Source: Shinella zoogloeoides
GTDB taxonomy: Bacteria; Pseudomonadota; Alphaproteobacteria; Rhizobiales; Rhizobiaceae
NCBI RefSeq assembly: GCF_020883495.1
Contig: NZ_CP086610.1
Coordinates: 1,655,501-1,719,500, forward strand
DNA: 64,000 bases
Direction of reading: 5' to 3'
Shown here: piece by piece, positions 1-10,087 of the stretch
Layout: every line of letters begins with the position of its first letter
Numbering within the stretch: the stretch's first letter is position 1
The notes under the pieces: model-generated
What the model saw: only the letters and a program-made list of their open reading frames with translations
Databases searched by the model: none
Told to the model about the DNA's origin: nothing
Made by a program: the position numbers and the translations under genes

Positions 1-195
1 CCCGCCTTTTTGTTTGCGCATGAGAGAGGGCATTTTACGACACAAGGATCGCACGGCGTATCTGCCGGCCTTCTCTTGCTCTCACCCCTCGCCCGGGTGG
101 ATCGGTTCATTCATGGCTCGAACGCGCTGACCGGGATTTGGAACCGGCTCGGCTCCGGCGCGTTGTGATTGCGAACGAAGCAGAAAGGTTCCACC

Positions 196-609
196 ATGTT
201 GAAGCTCAGAACCAGCCTTGCCGCAGGCGCCGTCTCTTTGGCCCTTGCCCTCACATCCGCCATTCCCGCGCAGGCGGTCACCTTCCCGAACGTTCCCGTT
301 CCAGCGGCGTCCGCCGTCGAAAAGGTGCAGTATAATTACGACCGCCGGATGGAACGCCGCTGGCACGGCCACCGCGGCTCCCGTTACCACCGCCCCGGCT
401 ACCGCCGCCATTCGGATGGATGGTGGTATCCGCTCGCCGCCTTCGGCCTCGGTGCCGCGATCGGCGGCGCGATCGCCAACGATCGCGATACGGGCGATTC
501 GCATGTGAGCTGGTGCGCGAACCGCTACCGGTCCTATCGCGCCTACGACAATACGTTCCAGCCCAACTATGGCCCCCGCAGGGCCTGCATCTCTCCCTAC
601 TCGCGATAG
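196..609 (+). CDS. BA14K-like exported small protein
   Basis: 137-residue protein with a signal peptide at the N-terminus (hydrophobic AGAVSLALALTSAIPAQA, ending in an Ala-X-Ala-type site), then a His/Arg-rich stretch, a Gly/Ala hydrophobic segment and a C-terminal module with WCANRYRSYRAYD and a late Cys. That C-terminal Cys-RYRSY pattern is typical of BA14K-family proteins of Rhizobiales, known as immunoreactive or lectin-like envelope proteins in Brucella. An in-frame ATG lies at 169, but the one at 196 is preceded by AGAAAGG at good spacing and starts the signal peptide directly. It probably acts in the periplasm or at the surface; the exact role is unknown. It converges on pyrG. Confidence 0.85.
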   Translation: MLKLRTSLAAGAVSLALALTSAIPAQAVTFPNVPVPAASAVEKVQYNYDRRMERRWHGHRGSRYHRPGYRRHSDGWWYPLAAFGLGAAIGGAIANDRDTGDSHVSWCANRYRSYRAYDNTFQPNYGPRRACISPYSR

Positions 610-648
610 GGATGGCGCGGGGTCAGGCTCTCACGCCGCATGCAAACA

Positions 649-676
649 AAAAACCCGGCATTCCTGCCGGGTTTTT
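649..676. terminator. Bidirectional intrinsic terminator between BA14K gene and pyrG
   Basis: A perfect 12-bp stem (arms 649-660 and 665-676) with a TTCC loop. It begins in a run of A and ends in a run of T, so it has a U-tract on both strands. It sits between two convergent genes. Confidence 0.9.
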
Positions 677-697
677 CTTGATCGTTCGTCACCAGCC

Positions 698-2410
<1,713 letters not shown>

Positions 2411-2423
2411 TTACACAGAAGAA

Positions 2424-2449
2424 GGCCGGTTGGTTTGCGCCAACCGGCC
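2424..2449 (-). terminator. Terminator-like hairpin after secG
   Basis: 10-bp perfect stem GGCCGGTTGG/CCAACCGGCC with a 6-nt loop, 22 bases past the secG stop. The minus-strand U-tract is weak (TTCTTC). The plus-strand side is followed by GTTTGTTTTCGTTTTC. Confidence 0.7.
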
Positions 2450-2471
2450 GGTTTGTTTTCGTTTTCGCGGC

Positions 2472-2960
2472 TTACTGGCCGCTCGGAACGCCGGCGTTGC
2501 CGCCCTGCCCCGTTGCGGCACCCGTGTCGGTGCCCGTCGCCGTGCCGGAATTGGCCGGCGTGTTGCCGGTGCCGGTGGCAGCGCCGCCCTCGGTCGGAAC
2601 GGCATCCGTGCCGGTCGTCGCGGGCGTCTGGTTCGTGTTGGTCTGCGTATCTTGCTTCTGCTCGCCGCCGCCGAGGGCGTCGAGGACGCCGCCCGTGCCG
2701 GTCGTGCCCGGAATACGGTCGAGAATATCGGTCGGCCGCGTCTCGTAGCGGGCATAGATGCCCATGCCGAGCGCCAAGACGAAGAACAGCGTGGCGAGGA
2801 TCGCCGTGGTGCGCGTCAGGGCATTGGCCGTGCCGCGGGCCGACATGAAGCCGGAGCCGCCGCCGATGCCGAGGCCGCCGCCTTCGGACCGCTGGATCAG
2901 CACGACGCCGATCAGCGCGACGACGACCATGAGATAGATGACGAGCAAGATGGTCTGCAT
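2472..2960 (-). CDS. secG: Preprotein translocase subunit SecG
   Basis: Small integral membrane subunit of the SecYEG channel that promotes preprotein translocation. The first 75 residues carry the two family membrane segments (about 3-22 and 52-70), with QRSEGGGLG and a Gly-rich turn between them. The remaining 85 residues form a low-complexity Gly/Thr/Ala/Asn/Gln tail, which makes it longer (162 residues) than E. coli SecG (110). Such tails are common in rhizobial SecG and should be disordered. It follows tpiA by about 125 bases on the same strand. Confidence 0.95.
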   Translation of the reverse strand: MQTILLVIYLMVVVALIGVVLIQRSEGGGLGIGGGSGFMSARGTANALTRTTAILATLFFVLALGMGIYARYETRPTDILDRIPGTTGTGGVLDALGGGEQKQDTQTNTNQTPATTGTDAVPTEGGAATGTGNTPANSGTATGTDTGAATGQGGNAGVPSGQ

Positions 2961-3086
2961 GTTTTCCAGGTCCCGGCCAAACGGCCCACATTTTCAGGTT
3001 TGCGGCTCAATATACCAAGCCGTGCGCCATTCCAAGCCCTTACCGGCCAATCCGCCCGCCCTTTTGCGGAGCAGGCGGAGAAAGCC

Positions 3087-3857
3087 TCAGGCCGTCAGCG
3101 CTTCATATGCACGGTAGATGGCAAGGAAGTCGTCGGATTTCAAGCTCGCCCCGCCGATCAGCGCGCCGTCGACATTGGCGACGCCCATCAGTTCCCCGGC
3201 ATTGCCCGGCTTGACCGAGCCGCCGTAGAGAATGCGCATCTTCGCGCCTTCGCCGGCGAAGCGGGCGGTCAGTTCGGCGCGCATGAAGGCATGCGCCTCC
3301 TCCACATCCGCCGCCGTCGGCGTCAGGCCCGTACCGATCGCCCAGACCGGCTCATAGGCGATGACGGTATTTTGCGCGGTCGCGCCGTCCGGCACGGAGG
3401 CGGCAAGCTGCGTCTTCAGCACGTCGAGCGTCTTGCCCGCCTTGCGCTCGTCGCCGGTCTCGCCGATGCAGACGATGGCGACGAGATCGTTCTGGTGGGC
3501 GATCTCAGCCTTGGCGCGCACCAGCGCGTCACTTTCCTCGTGATCCGTGCGGCGCTCGGAATGGCCGACGATGACATGGGTGCCAAAGCAATCGGCGATC
3601 ATCTCGGCGGAGACATCGCCGGTATGCGCGCCGGAGGCCTTCTCGTGGCAATCCTGCGCGCCGATCTGCAGCGGGCTGTCGTCGCACAGCGCGGTCGCCA
3701 CATAGAGAAGCGTCGCCGGCGGGCAGATCAGCGTTTCCACCTTCTGCGAAAGCGGCCCCTTCACACCCTCGGCCATCGCCTTGATCTGGTCGAGCGATGC
3801 GCGCGTGCCGTTCATCTTCCAGTTTCCGGCGACGAGCGGTGTAACGTCCGGTGTCAT
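3087..3857 (-). CDS. tpiA: Triose-phosphate isomerase
   Basis: 256-residue TIM-barrel enzyme interconverting dihydroxyacetone phosphate and glyceraldehyde-3-phosphate in central carbon metabolism. Visible motifs are the substrate Asn-Lys in AGNWKMNG, the catalytic His in VIVGHSERR, the catalytic Glu in [10 protein letters not shown] (start of mobile loop 6), and the phosphate-binding YGGSVKPGN. The start at MTPDVT is chosen because GAAGGGG lies 6 bases before it; two earlier in-frame ATGs lie in or before that ribosome site. It is divergent from the caspase-like gene across about 155 bases. Confidence 0.97.
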   Translation of the reverse strand: MTPDVTPLVAGNWKMNGTRASLDQIKAMAEGVKGPLSQKVETLICPPATLLYVATALCDDSPLQIGAQDCHEKASGAHTGDVSAEMIADCFGTHVIVGHSERRTDHEESDALVRAKAEIAHQNDLVAIVCIGETGDERKAGKTLDVLKTQLAASVPDGATAQNTVIAYEPVWAIGTGLTPTAADVEEAHAFMRAELTARFAGEGAKMRILYGGSVKPGNAGELMGVANVDGALIGGASLKSDDFLAIYRAYEALTA

Positions 3858-4013
3858 GAGCATCCCCTTCCATGAAATCAACCGCATGGGGCGTAGCAAA
3901 TCGGGGCCGGCAAGAAAAGGTGCGTTCTGCGGCGGCAGGGCCGGAATCGGGCTTGAATATTGCAGGCTTCTGAACCGTAATATCGTCAGGGCGAACTCGA
4001 TCATGCAGGATGG

Positions 4014-5603
4014 ATGGGGCGCATGCTTTCCTCACGACGCCTTATAGCCGGCGCGGCGGTCGCGCTTCTGCTTGCCGGCGCCGCCGTGGCGCAGGAGAGC
4101 CAGCCGCAGACGCGCGGCCTGATGCCCATCAAGACCGCTGTCGGCCGCGTGACGGCCGAGGAGGCGGAGGCCTCGCGGGAAATCGGCGCAAAGCGCGTCG
4201 CGCTCGTCGTCGGCATGGGCGCCTATACGTCCATCGCGCCGCTGCGCAACACCGAGGCGGATGCGCGCGCCGTCGCCACGATGCTCGAACGGCTCGGCTT
4301 CACGGTGGACCTCGCCGTCGATATCCCCCTCGACCAGATGAAGGACACGATCGCCGCCTTCTCCCGCAAATCGGAAACCGCCGATATCGCCATGGTCTAT
4401 TATGCCGGCCACGGGGTCGAGGCGGCCGGCGAGAACTACCTGATCCCCATCGACATCCAGATCGACGATCCCGCAAAGATACCGGACCGGGCCGTCAGCC
4501 TGCGCTCGGTGCTCGGCAGCGTCGCCCATGCCCGCAAGCTGCGCATCGTCATCCTCGATTCCTGCCGCAACAACCCCTTCCCCGCCTCGCCTGGCTTTAC
4601 CGCGGCGGCAGGCGTGGCAGGCGCTTCTGCCATGGGCGGCGGCGGGCTTTCCGCACCCGATCCCTCGCAGGGCATGCTTGTCGTCTATGCGGCGGAGGGC
4701 GGCAAGGTGGCGCTCGACGGCGAAGGCGAACACAGTCCCTTCACCAGCGCGATCCTCGAAAGCCTGCCGCGCCCCAATGTCGAGATCGGCCTCGTCTTTC
4801 GCCAGATCCGCGACCGCGTCATGACGCTGACGGCCAACCGCCAGCAGCCGCATTTCTACGGCTCGCTCTCCGGCGCGCCCTTTTTCCTTGCCGGCGAGGA
4901 CGCCAGGGTCGCCGCCATAACCGACAAGGCCGGCCAGTGGCAGGCGCTGAAGCCCGATCAGGTCGAGCAGCTCGCGAGCCTTGCCGAAGAAGGCAACACC
5001 CGCGCCATGATCGGCCTCGGCTATATGGCCCTCTCGCCGGATTCGGCGAAATTCCAGCCCGCCGAGGCCTTCCGGCTGTTCAGCAAGGCGGCCGAGGCCG
5101 GGGATGCCGAAGCCATGTTCGAACTCGGCAAGCTGCATGAAAAGGGTATCGGCACCCCGCAAAACGTGCCCGAAGCGCTGAAACTCTACCGCAAGTCCGC
5201 CGATCTCGGCTTCGCCGATGCCATCAACGACCTCGGCTTCCTCTATTATCAGGGCGCCGAAGGCCTGCCGCGCGATCCAAAGCAGGCCATCGCGCTTTTC
5301 GTCAAGGCGGCGGACCTGCGCCATCCGCAGGCCATGTTCAACGTCGCCGCGCTGATCGACGACGGCATGATCCCCGGAAAGACGCCGCAGGATGCAGCCG
5401 CCTATCTCTATCAGGCGCTGCGCTCCGGCGTTTCGGACGTATTGGAGCAGCTCACCAGCCGCCCGACCATGTTCAAGCCGGAAACCCGCCGCGCGCTTCA
5501 GGCCGAGTTGCAGCGCAACCAGTTCTATGCCGGCGCGCTGGACGGCGATCTCGGCGCAGGCACCCAGCGCGGCATGCGCATCGCCTTCGGGCAGGCACAA
5601 TAG
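4014..5603 (+). CDS. Exported caspase-like (C14) protease with Sel1 repeats
   Basis: 529 residues. A signal peptide (about 1-26, ending AAVAQE) leads into a caspase/metacaspase-type domain (about 58-275) with the catalytic His133 in YYAGHG and Cys184 in LDSCRNNPF, so the dyad is intact. After a linker come about four Sel1/TPR-like repeats (about 330-480), which usually bind partner proteins, and a short C-terminal segment that looks like a degenerate peptidoglycan-binding domain ([15 protein letters not shown]). Bacterial members of this family are periplasmic or surface proteins of mostly unknown substrate. The start could equally be the ATG at 4023. The next gene begins 11 bases downstream, so the two probably form an operon. 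Confidence 0.85.
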   Translation: MGRMLSSRRLIAGAAVALLLAGAAVAQESQPQTRGLMPIKTAVGRVTAEEAEASREIGAKRVALVVGMGAYTSIAPLRNTEADARAVATMLERLGFTVDLAVDIPLDQMKDTIAAFSRKSETADIAMVYYAGHGVEAAGENYLIPIDIQIDDPAKIPDRAVSLRSVLGSVAHARKLRIVILDSCRNNPFPASPGFTAAAGVAGASAMGGGGLSAPDPSQGMLVVYAAEGGKVALDGEGEHSPFTSAILESLPRPNVEIGLVFRQIRDRVMTLTANRQQPHFYGSLSGAPFFLAGEDARVAAITDKAGQWQALKPDQVEQLASLAEEGNTRAMIGLGYMALSPDSAKFQPAEAFRLFSKAAEAGDAEAMFELGKLHEKGIGTPQNVPEALKLYRKSADLGFADAINDLGFLYYQGAEGLPRDPKQAIALFVKAADLRHPQAMFNVAALIDDGMIPGKTPQDAAAYLYQALRSGVSDVLEQLTSRPTMFKPETRRALQAELQRNQFYAGALDGDLGAGTQRGMRIAFGQAQ

Positions 5604-5614
5604 CGGAGATAGCA

Positions 5615-6259
5615 ATGAGGAAACCGGAAGCCCTGCGTTCGATCCAGACCGTGCTTCTCACCGCGGCGCTCACGCTCGCCGGCCTGCCGGAGACCTACGG
5701 TCAGGTGGCGCCGCCGCCCGGCGGCGGTGGCGGGACGACCACCACCGGAAGCTCCGGCGGACTGACGACCGGCAGGAGTTCGAACCACACCTCCATCGAG
5801 ACCACGACGCCGACCGAATACCTCACCCTCTCGATCGCCCGGAACATCGGTGCGGCGAGCGAGGAATGCGCCGCCTACGACCCGGTCTACCGCATCGACT
5901 GCCTGCGCCAGCGCCTTCTCGACATCGCCCAGCGCATCCCGAAGGGACCGGCCTATGACGAGGCCCGGCAGATCGTCCGCCAGGCTGCCGGCAGGCTCGG
6001 CCGCATCCAGGCCGCCAATGTCGACGCCAAGGCCCCGCGCATCCGCTCGCGCGGCAATGCGCGCATCAAGACGACGAAAACCTATACGGCCATCCGCCGC
6101 CGCAATCTGGAAAAGGCCATGGATCAGGCGCGGCAGGTCATAGAGGAAGCGCAGACGCAGCTTCTGCGCGCCTCGGAAAACTCCGAGAAGCGGGCGAGCC
6201 ATTACCGGCAGATCGCCGCCGCCGTCGGCTCGACCAAGGTTCTGCTGCGCTCGACGTAA
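5615..6259 (+). CDS. Exported hypothetical protein, partner of caspase-like gene
   Basis: 214-residue protein not recognised as a named family. It has a signal peptide (about 1-30), a Pro/Gly/Thr/Ser-rich linker (about 31-65), then a helical region with two Cys (ECAAYDPVYRIDCLRQRLLD) that could form a disulfide, followed by long basic helices rich in Arg, Ala and Gln that may be coiled coil. A GGAG site stands 8 bases before the ATG, and the start is 11 bases after the caspase-like stop, which implies co-transcription. It could be a substrate, inhibitor or structural partner of the protease; nothing in the sequence decides this. Confidence 0.8.
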   Translation: MRKPEALRSIQTVLLTAALTLAGLPETYGQVAPPPGGGGGTTTTGSSGGLTTGRSSNHTSIETTTPTEYLTLSIARNIGAASEECAAYDPVYRIDCLRQRLLDIAQRIPKGPAYDEARQIVRQAAGRLGRIQAANVDAKAPRIRSRGNARIKTTKTYTAIRRRNLEKAMDQARQVIEEAQTQLLRASENSEKRASHYRQIAAAVGSTKVLLRST

Positions 6260-6263
6260 GGCG

Positions 6264-7148
6264 TTACTGCGCCAGCAGCCAGTTCAGCGTCTCGCGCCAG
6301 TCGGTCATGCGCACGGGCGTGCCGTGGCCGCCGGTCTGGAACAGCACGAAGCGCGTCGGAATGCCCGCCTTGCGCAGCTTGCGGAAGACGGCGACCTGAT
6401 CGTTGGCGGCATAGACGCTGTCGCTGTCGCCATGGGCGAAGAAGACCGGCAGCTTCGCCTTGAAGGCGGCGGTCCTGGCATAGTCGCCATCCGCCGCCCC
6501 GCCCATCAGCACCATGCCGGCAAGGTTCTTCACCGCCGTCGCATCGCGCGCCACGCGGGCGCAGATGAAGCTGCCCATCGAGGCGCAGGCGAGGATGACG
6601 GGCCTGTCCGGCGAAAGCGCCCGGGCGCGCAGGATGAGGCCGGAGACAAGCGCCGCGCCCTTGTCGTCGAAGGATGGAACGCTCGGCGCGTAGTAGACGC
6701 CGCCGTTCTGCACCGCGAGGTTCTTGATGCGGTTGAAATTGCCGCCGAAATTCCAGTCGTTGTTGCCAAGCCGCCGGTCCCCGCCGCGGCCGTGGATGAA
6801 GATGACCGTGAAGGCCGCCCCCTCCTCCTTGCCCGTCATCGCCACATCGAGCGGCCCCGTGGGCGTATCGATCGTGAGGTTGCGCTGCGCCTTCTTCACC
6901 GCCGTGGAGACATAGGCGGACTTCACCCGCCGTTCCGGGATCTGGTCGCGGCCGTTGATGTCGCGCATCTCCTCGTAATCGACGACGCGCAGCGCCCCGT
7001 CATCCGCCGTCTCGATGAGCCGGCCATAGCCGAAAAGCTCGTCTTTCCACGGCTTCAGCGTCAGCGCGGCGGCGTCCTGGGCCGCCATCGCGGCGAAGGT
7101 CGCGGCCAAAAGCAGCCGGCGAAGGCAATGAACTGTGGACTGAGGCAT
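6264..7148 (-). CDS. Exported alpha/beta hydrolase
   Basis: 294-residue protein with an N-terminal signal peptide (LRRLLLAATFAAMAAQDAAA). The alpha/beta-hydrolase fold is indicated by HGRGGDR (oxyanion region), a nucleophile elbow of form A-C-A-S-M-G (Ser in place of the usual GxSxG frame), an acid in HGDSDSVYAAND, and the late catalytic His in TGGHGTP. It probably cleaves an ester or peptide bond in the periplasm; the substrate is unknown. The start at 7148 is chosen because it begins the signal peptide and follows AAGGGAG. It ends 4 bases from the convergent hypothetical gene. Confidence 0.85.
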   Translation of the reverse strand: MPQSTVHCLRRLLLAATFAAMAAQDAAALTLKPWKDELFGYGRLIETADDGALRVVDYEEMRDINGRDQIPERRVKSAYVSTAVKKAQRNLTIDTPTGPLDVAMTGKEEGAAFTVIFIHGRGGDRRLGNNDWNFGGNFNRIKNLAVQNGGVYYAPSVPSFDDKGAALVSGLILRARALSPDRPVILACASMGSFICARVARDATAVKNLAGMVLMGGAADGDYARTAAFKAKLPVFFAHGDSDSVYAANDQVAVFRKLRKAGIPTRFVLFQTGGHGTPVRMTDWRETLNWLLAQ

Positions 7149-7336
7149 GAACCGGCGCTCCCTTGGGGTGGCGATACTTGCCATCCGCCCGCGCACAACG
7201 CAATCCTCCACAGGCGTCGGCATACCCGGACATCGCGAAAACCCGCAGAATCTGGCAGAGTCACCCGTGATTCGCCGACGACCTGATCTTCGCCAGCCCC
7301 CGATCCTTTCATATCGGAATATGGGACTGGCAACCG

Positions 7337-7351
7337 GAACAAACTCTGAAC
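7337..7351 (+). promoter_or_regulatory. SOS (LexA) box upstream of parE
   Basis: GAAC-N7-GAAC with the middle AAACTCT. This is the exact direct-repeat operator form described for LexA of Alphaproteobacteria (GTTC-N7-GTTC read on the other strand). It ends 5 bases before the likely parE ATG. The match is seen in the sequence; LexA control of parE is inferred. Confidence 0.65.
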
Positions 7352-7356
7352 GGCCC

Positions 7357-9432
7357 ATGCAAGACGACAACAACGACCTCTTCGCCAACATGCCTTCCGA
7401 ACCCGCCCGGCAGCCCGCCGCGCCGGAGGACAAGGCCGCGCGCGCGCCTGTCCCGGCCCCTGCCGCCGAAAGCCGGCCGGCCCCGGTCCAGCCCGAAGGC
7501 TCCGGCGGCTACGATGCCTCGGCCATCCGCGTGCTGGAAGGCCTGGAGCCGGTGCGCATGCGTCCCGGCATGTATATCGGCGGCACGGACGAGAAGGCGC
7601 TGCACCACCTCTTCGCCGAAGTCATCGACAACTCGATGGACGAAGCCGTCGCCGGTCACGCCAATTTCATCGAAGTCAATCTCGACGCCGAAGGCTTCCT
7701 GACCGTCACGGACAACGGCCGCGGCATCCCCGTCGAGAACCACCCGCAGATGCCGGGCAAGTCGACGCTCGAGGTCATCCTCACCGTGCTCCATGCCGGC
7801 GGCAAGTTCGAAGGCAAGGCCTACGAGACCTCGGGCGGCCTGCACGGCGTCGGCGTCTCGGTGGTGAACGCGCTTTCCGACCAGCTCGAAGTCGAGGTCG
7901 CGCGCAACAAGAAGCTCTATCGCCAGCGCTTTTCGCGCGGCAAGCCGGTCGGCGGCCTGGAAGAACTCGGCGACGTGCATAACCGGCGCGGCACGAAGGT
8001 GCGCTTCCATCCCGACCCGGAAATCTTCGGCGCGCATGCCCGTTTCGATCCCGGCCGCGTCTTCCGCATGGCCCGTTCCAAGGCCTATCTCTTCGGCGGC
8101 GTCGAAATCCGCTGGAGCTGCGATCCCTCCCTGCTGCCGGAAGGCTCGGAAACGCCGGAGAAGGCCGTCTTCCACTTCCCCGGCGGCCTGAAGGACTATC
8201 TGCAGGCGACGCTCGGCAAGGAATATACCGTCACGCGCGAAATCTTCGCCGGCAAGAGCGAGAAGTCGGGCGGCCACGGCTCGCTGGAATGGGCCGTCAC
8301 CTGGTACGGCGGCGATTCGCTGATCCATTCCTATTGCAACACCATCCCCACGGCCGACGGCGGCACGCACGAGGCGGGCCTGCGCATCGCGCTGACCAAG
8401 GGCCTGAAGAACTACGCCGAGCTGACGCAGAACAAGCGCGCCGCCGCCATCACCACCGACGACGTGATGATCTCGGCGGTCGGCATGCTCTCGGTCTTCA
8501 TCCGCGAGCCGGAATTCGTCGGCCAGACGAAGGACAAGCTCGCCACCGTCGAGGCCCAGCGCATCGTCGAGAACGCGCTGCGCGACCCCTTCGACCACTA
8601 TCTTGCCGACAATCCGGCGGAAGCCGCAAAGCTTCTCGAATGGGTGATCGAGCGCGCGGAAGAGCGCATGCGCCGCCGCAAGGAAAAGGAAGTGAGCCGC
8701 AAGACGGCCGTGCGCAAGCTGCGCCTTCCCGGCAAGCTTGCCGACTGCTCGCAGAATTCCGCCGAGGGCGCCGAACTCTTCATCGTCGAGGGCGATTCGG
8801 CCGGCGGCTCGGCCAAGCAGGCGCGCAACCGCGCCAATCAGGCGATTCTCCCGCTGCGCGGAAAAATCCTCAACGTCGCCAGCGCCGGCCGCGAAAAGCT
8901 CAGCGCCAACCAGCAGATTTCCGATCTCGTGCAGGCGCTCGGCTGCGGCACGCGCTCGAAATACCGCGACGAGGACCTGCGCTACGAGCGCGTCATCGTC
9001 ATGACCGACGCCGACGTCGACGGCGCGCATATCGCTTCGCTGCTCATCACCTTCTTCTATCAGGAGATGCCGGACCTCATTCGCGGCGGGCATCTCTATC
9101 TCGCCGTGCCGCCGCTCTACCGTCTCAGCCAGGGCGGCAAGACGCTCTATGCCCGCGACGACCCGCATCGCGAGGAGCTGATGCGCACCGAGTTCAACGG
9201 ACGCGGCAAGGTGGAGATCGGCCGCTTCAAGGGCCTCGGTGAAATGCTGCCGGCGCAGCTCAAGGAAACGACGATGGACCCGTCCAAGCGCACCCTGCTG
9301 AAGGTGGCTATCGACGACGTCGACTTCGAAGGCACGCGCACGGCGGTGGACGACCTGATGGGCACCAAGCCGGAGGCCCGGTTCCGCTTCATCCAGGAGC
9401 GCGCCGTCTTCGCCGACAACCTCGACATCTGA
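7357..9432 (+). CDS. parE: DNA topoisomerase IV subunit B
   Basis: 691-residue ATPase subunit of topoisomerase IV, which decatenates chromosomes with ParC. Order of parts: a Pro/Ala-rich lead of about 50 residues, a GHKL ATPase domain (VLEGLEPVRMRPGMYIGG, EVIDNSMDEA, DNGRGIP, GLHGVGVSVVNALS), transducer domain, and Toprim domain (EGDSAGGSA, ILPLRGKILNV, MTDADVDGAHI). Length near 690, below that of rhizobial GyrB, and the VLEGLEPVR form favour ParE. The start at MQDDNN follows family practice although no good ribosome site precedes it; ATGs at 7147 and 7321 are in frame. An SOS box lies just upstream, suggesting DNA-damage control. Confidence 0.93.
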   Translation: MQDDNNDLFANMPSEPARQPAAPEDKAARAPVPAPAAESRPAPVQPEGSGGYDASAIRVLEGLEPVRMRPGMYIGGTDEKALHHLFAEVIDNSMDEAVAGHANFIEVNLDAEGFLTVTDNGRGIPVENHPQMPGKSTLEVILTVLHAGGKFEGKAYETSGGLHGVGVSVVNALSDQLEVEVARNKKLYRQRFSRGKPVGGLEELGDVHNRRGTKVRFHPDPEIFGAHARFDPGRVFRMARSKAYLFGGVEIRWSCDPSLLPEGSETPEKAVFHFPGGLKDYLQATLGKEYTVTREIFAGKSEKSGGHGSLEWAVTWYGGDSLIHSYCNTIPTADGGTHEAGLRIALTKGLKNYAELTQNKRAAAITTDDVMISAVGMLSVFIREPEFVGQTKDKLATVEAQRIVENALRDPFDHYLADNPAEAAKLLEWVIERAEERMRRRKEKEVSRKTAVRKLRLPGKLADCSQNSAEGAELFIVEGDSAGGSAKQARNRANQAILPLRGKILNVASAGREKLSANQQISDLVQALGCGTRSKYRDEDLRYERVIVMTDADVDGAHIASLLITFFYQEMPDLIRGGHLYLAVPPLYRLSQGGKTLYARDDPHREELMRTEFNGRGKVEIGRFKGLGEMLPAQLKETTMDPSKRTLLKVAIDDVDFEGTRTAVDDLMGTKPEARFRFIQERAVFADNLDI

Positions 9433-9463
9433 GGCATTGCCGCCATACTTTCGCGGCAATGCC
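9433..9463 (+). terminator. Hairpin after parE
   Basis: 11-bp perfect stem GGCATTGCCGC/GCGGCAATGCC with a 9-nt loop, immediately after the parE stop codon. No U-tract follows, so it may protect the 3' end or act with Rho. Confidence 0.55.
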
Positions 9464-9502
9464 GGCCTCTAACCGGGGCCATCCAACGCGGAAAGGACGG
9501 CC

Positions 9503-9925
9503 ATGAAAGCAGCGCTCATCGTCATGACGATCATGGGCTGCGACGACAGCGCGACCCAGTGCCACTATATCGACACGGTCGATCGGAGCTGGCAGACCGT
9601 GGCGCTGTGCGACGCCCAGGCCGAGACCTATATCAACCGCCACCAGAACAAGAACTATCCCGTCATCGTCGCCGTCTGCGAAAGCTCCGGCAACCGCATG
9701 ACCGCGGATGTGGCCACGCCCGAAACGCCGGCCGACGCCACGGCCGGGACGCAAATCCCCGCTCCCGTCGAGACGGCGGAGGAAAAGCAGGGCCTTGCCG
9801 CCCGCGCGCTCGGCTTTGTGAAAAAGGCGATCCCGGACGCCGCCTCCCTCAAGGCGGCCGTCACGACGCCGGTGCGCTATGCCGAAAGCGGATATTCCTG
9901 GGTCGTGAAGCGGTTTGCCGATTGA
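9503..9925 (+). CDS. Hypothetical Cys-containing small protein
   Basis: 140-residue protein of no recognised family. Four Cys lie in the first 60 residues (MGCDDS, TQCHYI, ALCDAQ, AVCESS), spaced as two possible disulfides, in a compact N-terminal domain. It continues with a Thr/Pro/Ala-rich linker and a helical tail (GLAARALGFVKKAIPDAASL). The first 11 residues are hydrophobic but too short for a convincing signal peptide. GAAAGGA precedes the ATG. Codon use matches the neighbours, so it is probably expressed. Confidence 0.7.
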   Translation: MKAALIVMTIMGCDDSATQCHYIDTVDRSWQTVALCDAQAETYINRHQNKNYPVIVAVCESSGNRMTADVATPETPADATAGTQIPAPVETAEEKQGLAARALGFVKKAIPDAASLKAAVTTPVRYAESGYSWVVKRFAD

Positions 9926-9991
9926 TGGATGGAGGAATGGCTCGGAACGACACGATGAAGAGCCATACAGGAGAAGCTCCCAACCTCTCCT

Positions 9992-10079
9992 CCGTCATCC
10001 TCGGGCTTGTCCCGAGGATCTGCTGAGCTTCAAAATCCGATAAGTTGGTAGATCCTCGGGACAAGCCCGAGGATGACGG
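9992..10079. repeat. Long inverted repeat (rhizobial palindromic element)
   Basis: Two 30-base arms (9992-10021 and 10050-10079) are perfect reverse complements separated by 28 bases. Each arm is itself a small palindrome (ATCCTCGGG, loop CTTGT, CCCGAGGAT). The unit TCATCCTCGGGCTTGTCCCG matches a dispersed intergenic repeat I know from many alphaproteobacterial genomes, where it is often mistranslated as VILGLVPRI. It lies between convergent genes and can fold as a strong bidirectional stem-loop, so it may also end transcription. Confidence 0.85.
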
Positions 10080-10087
10080 GAGAGGGT

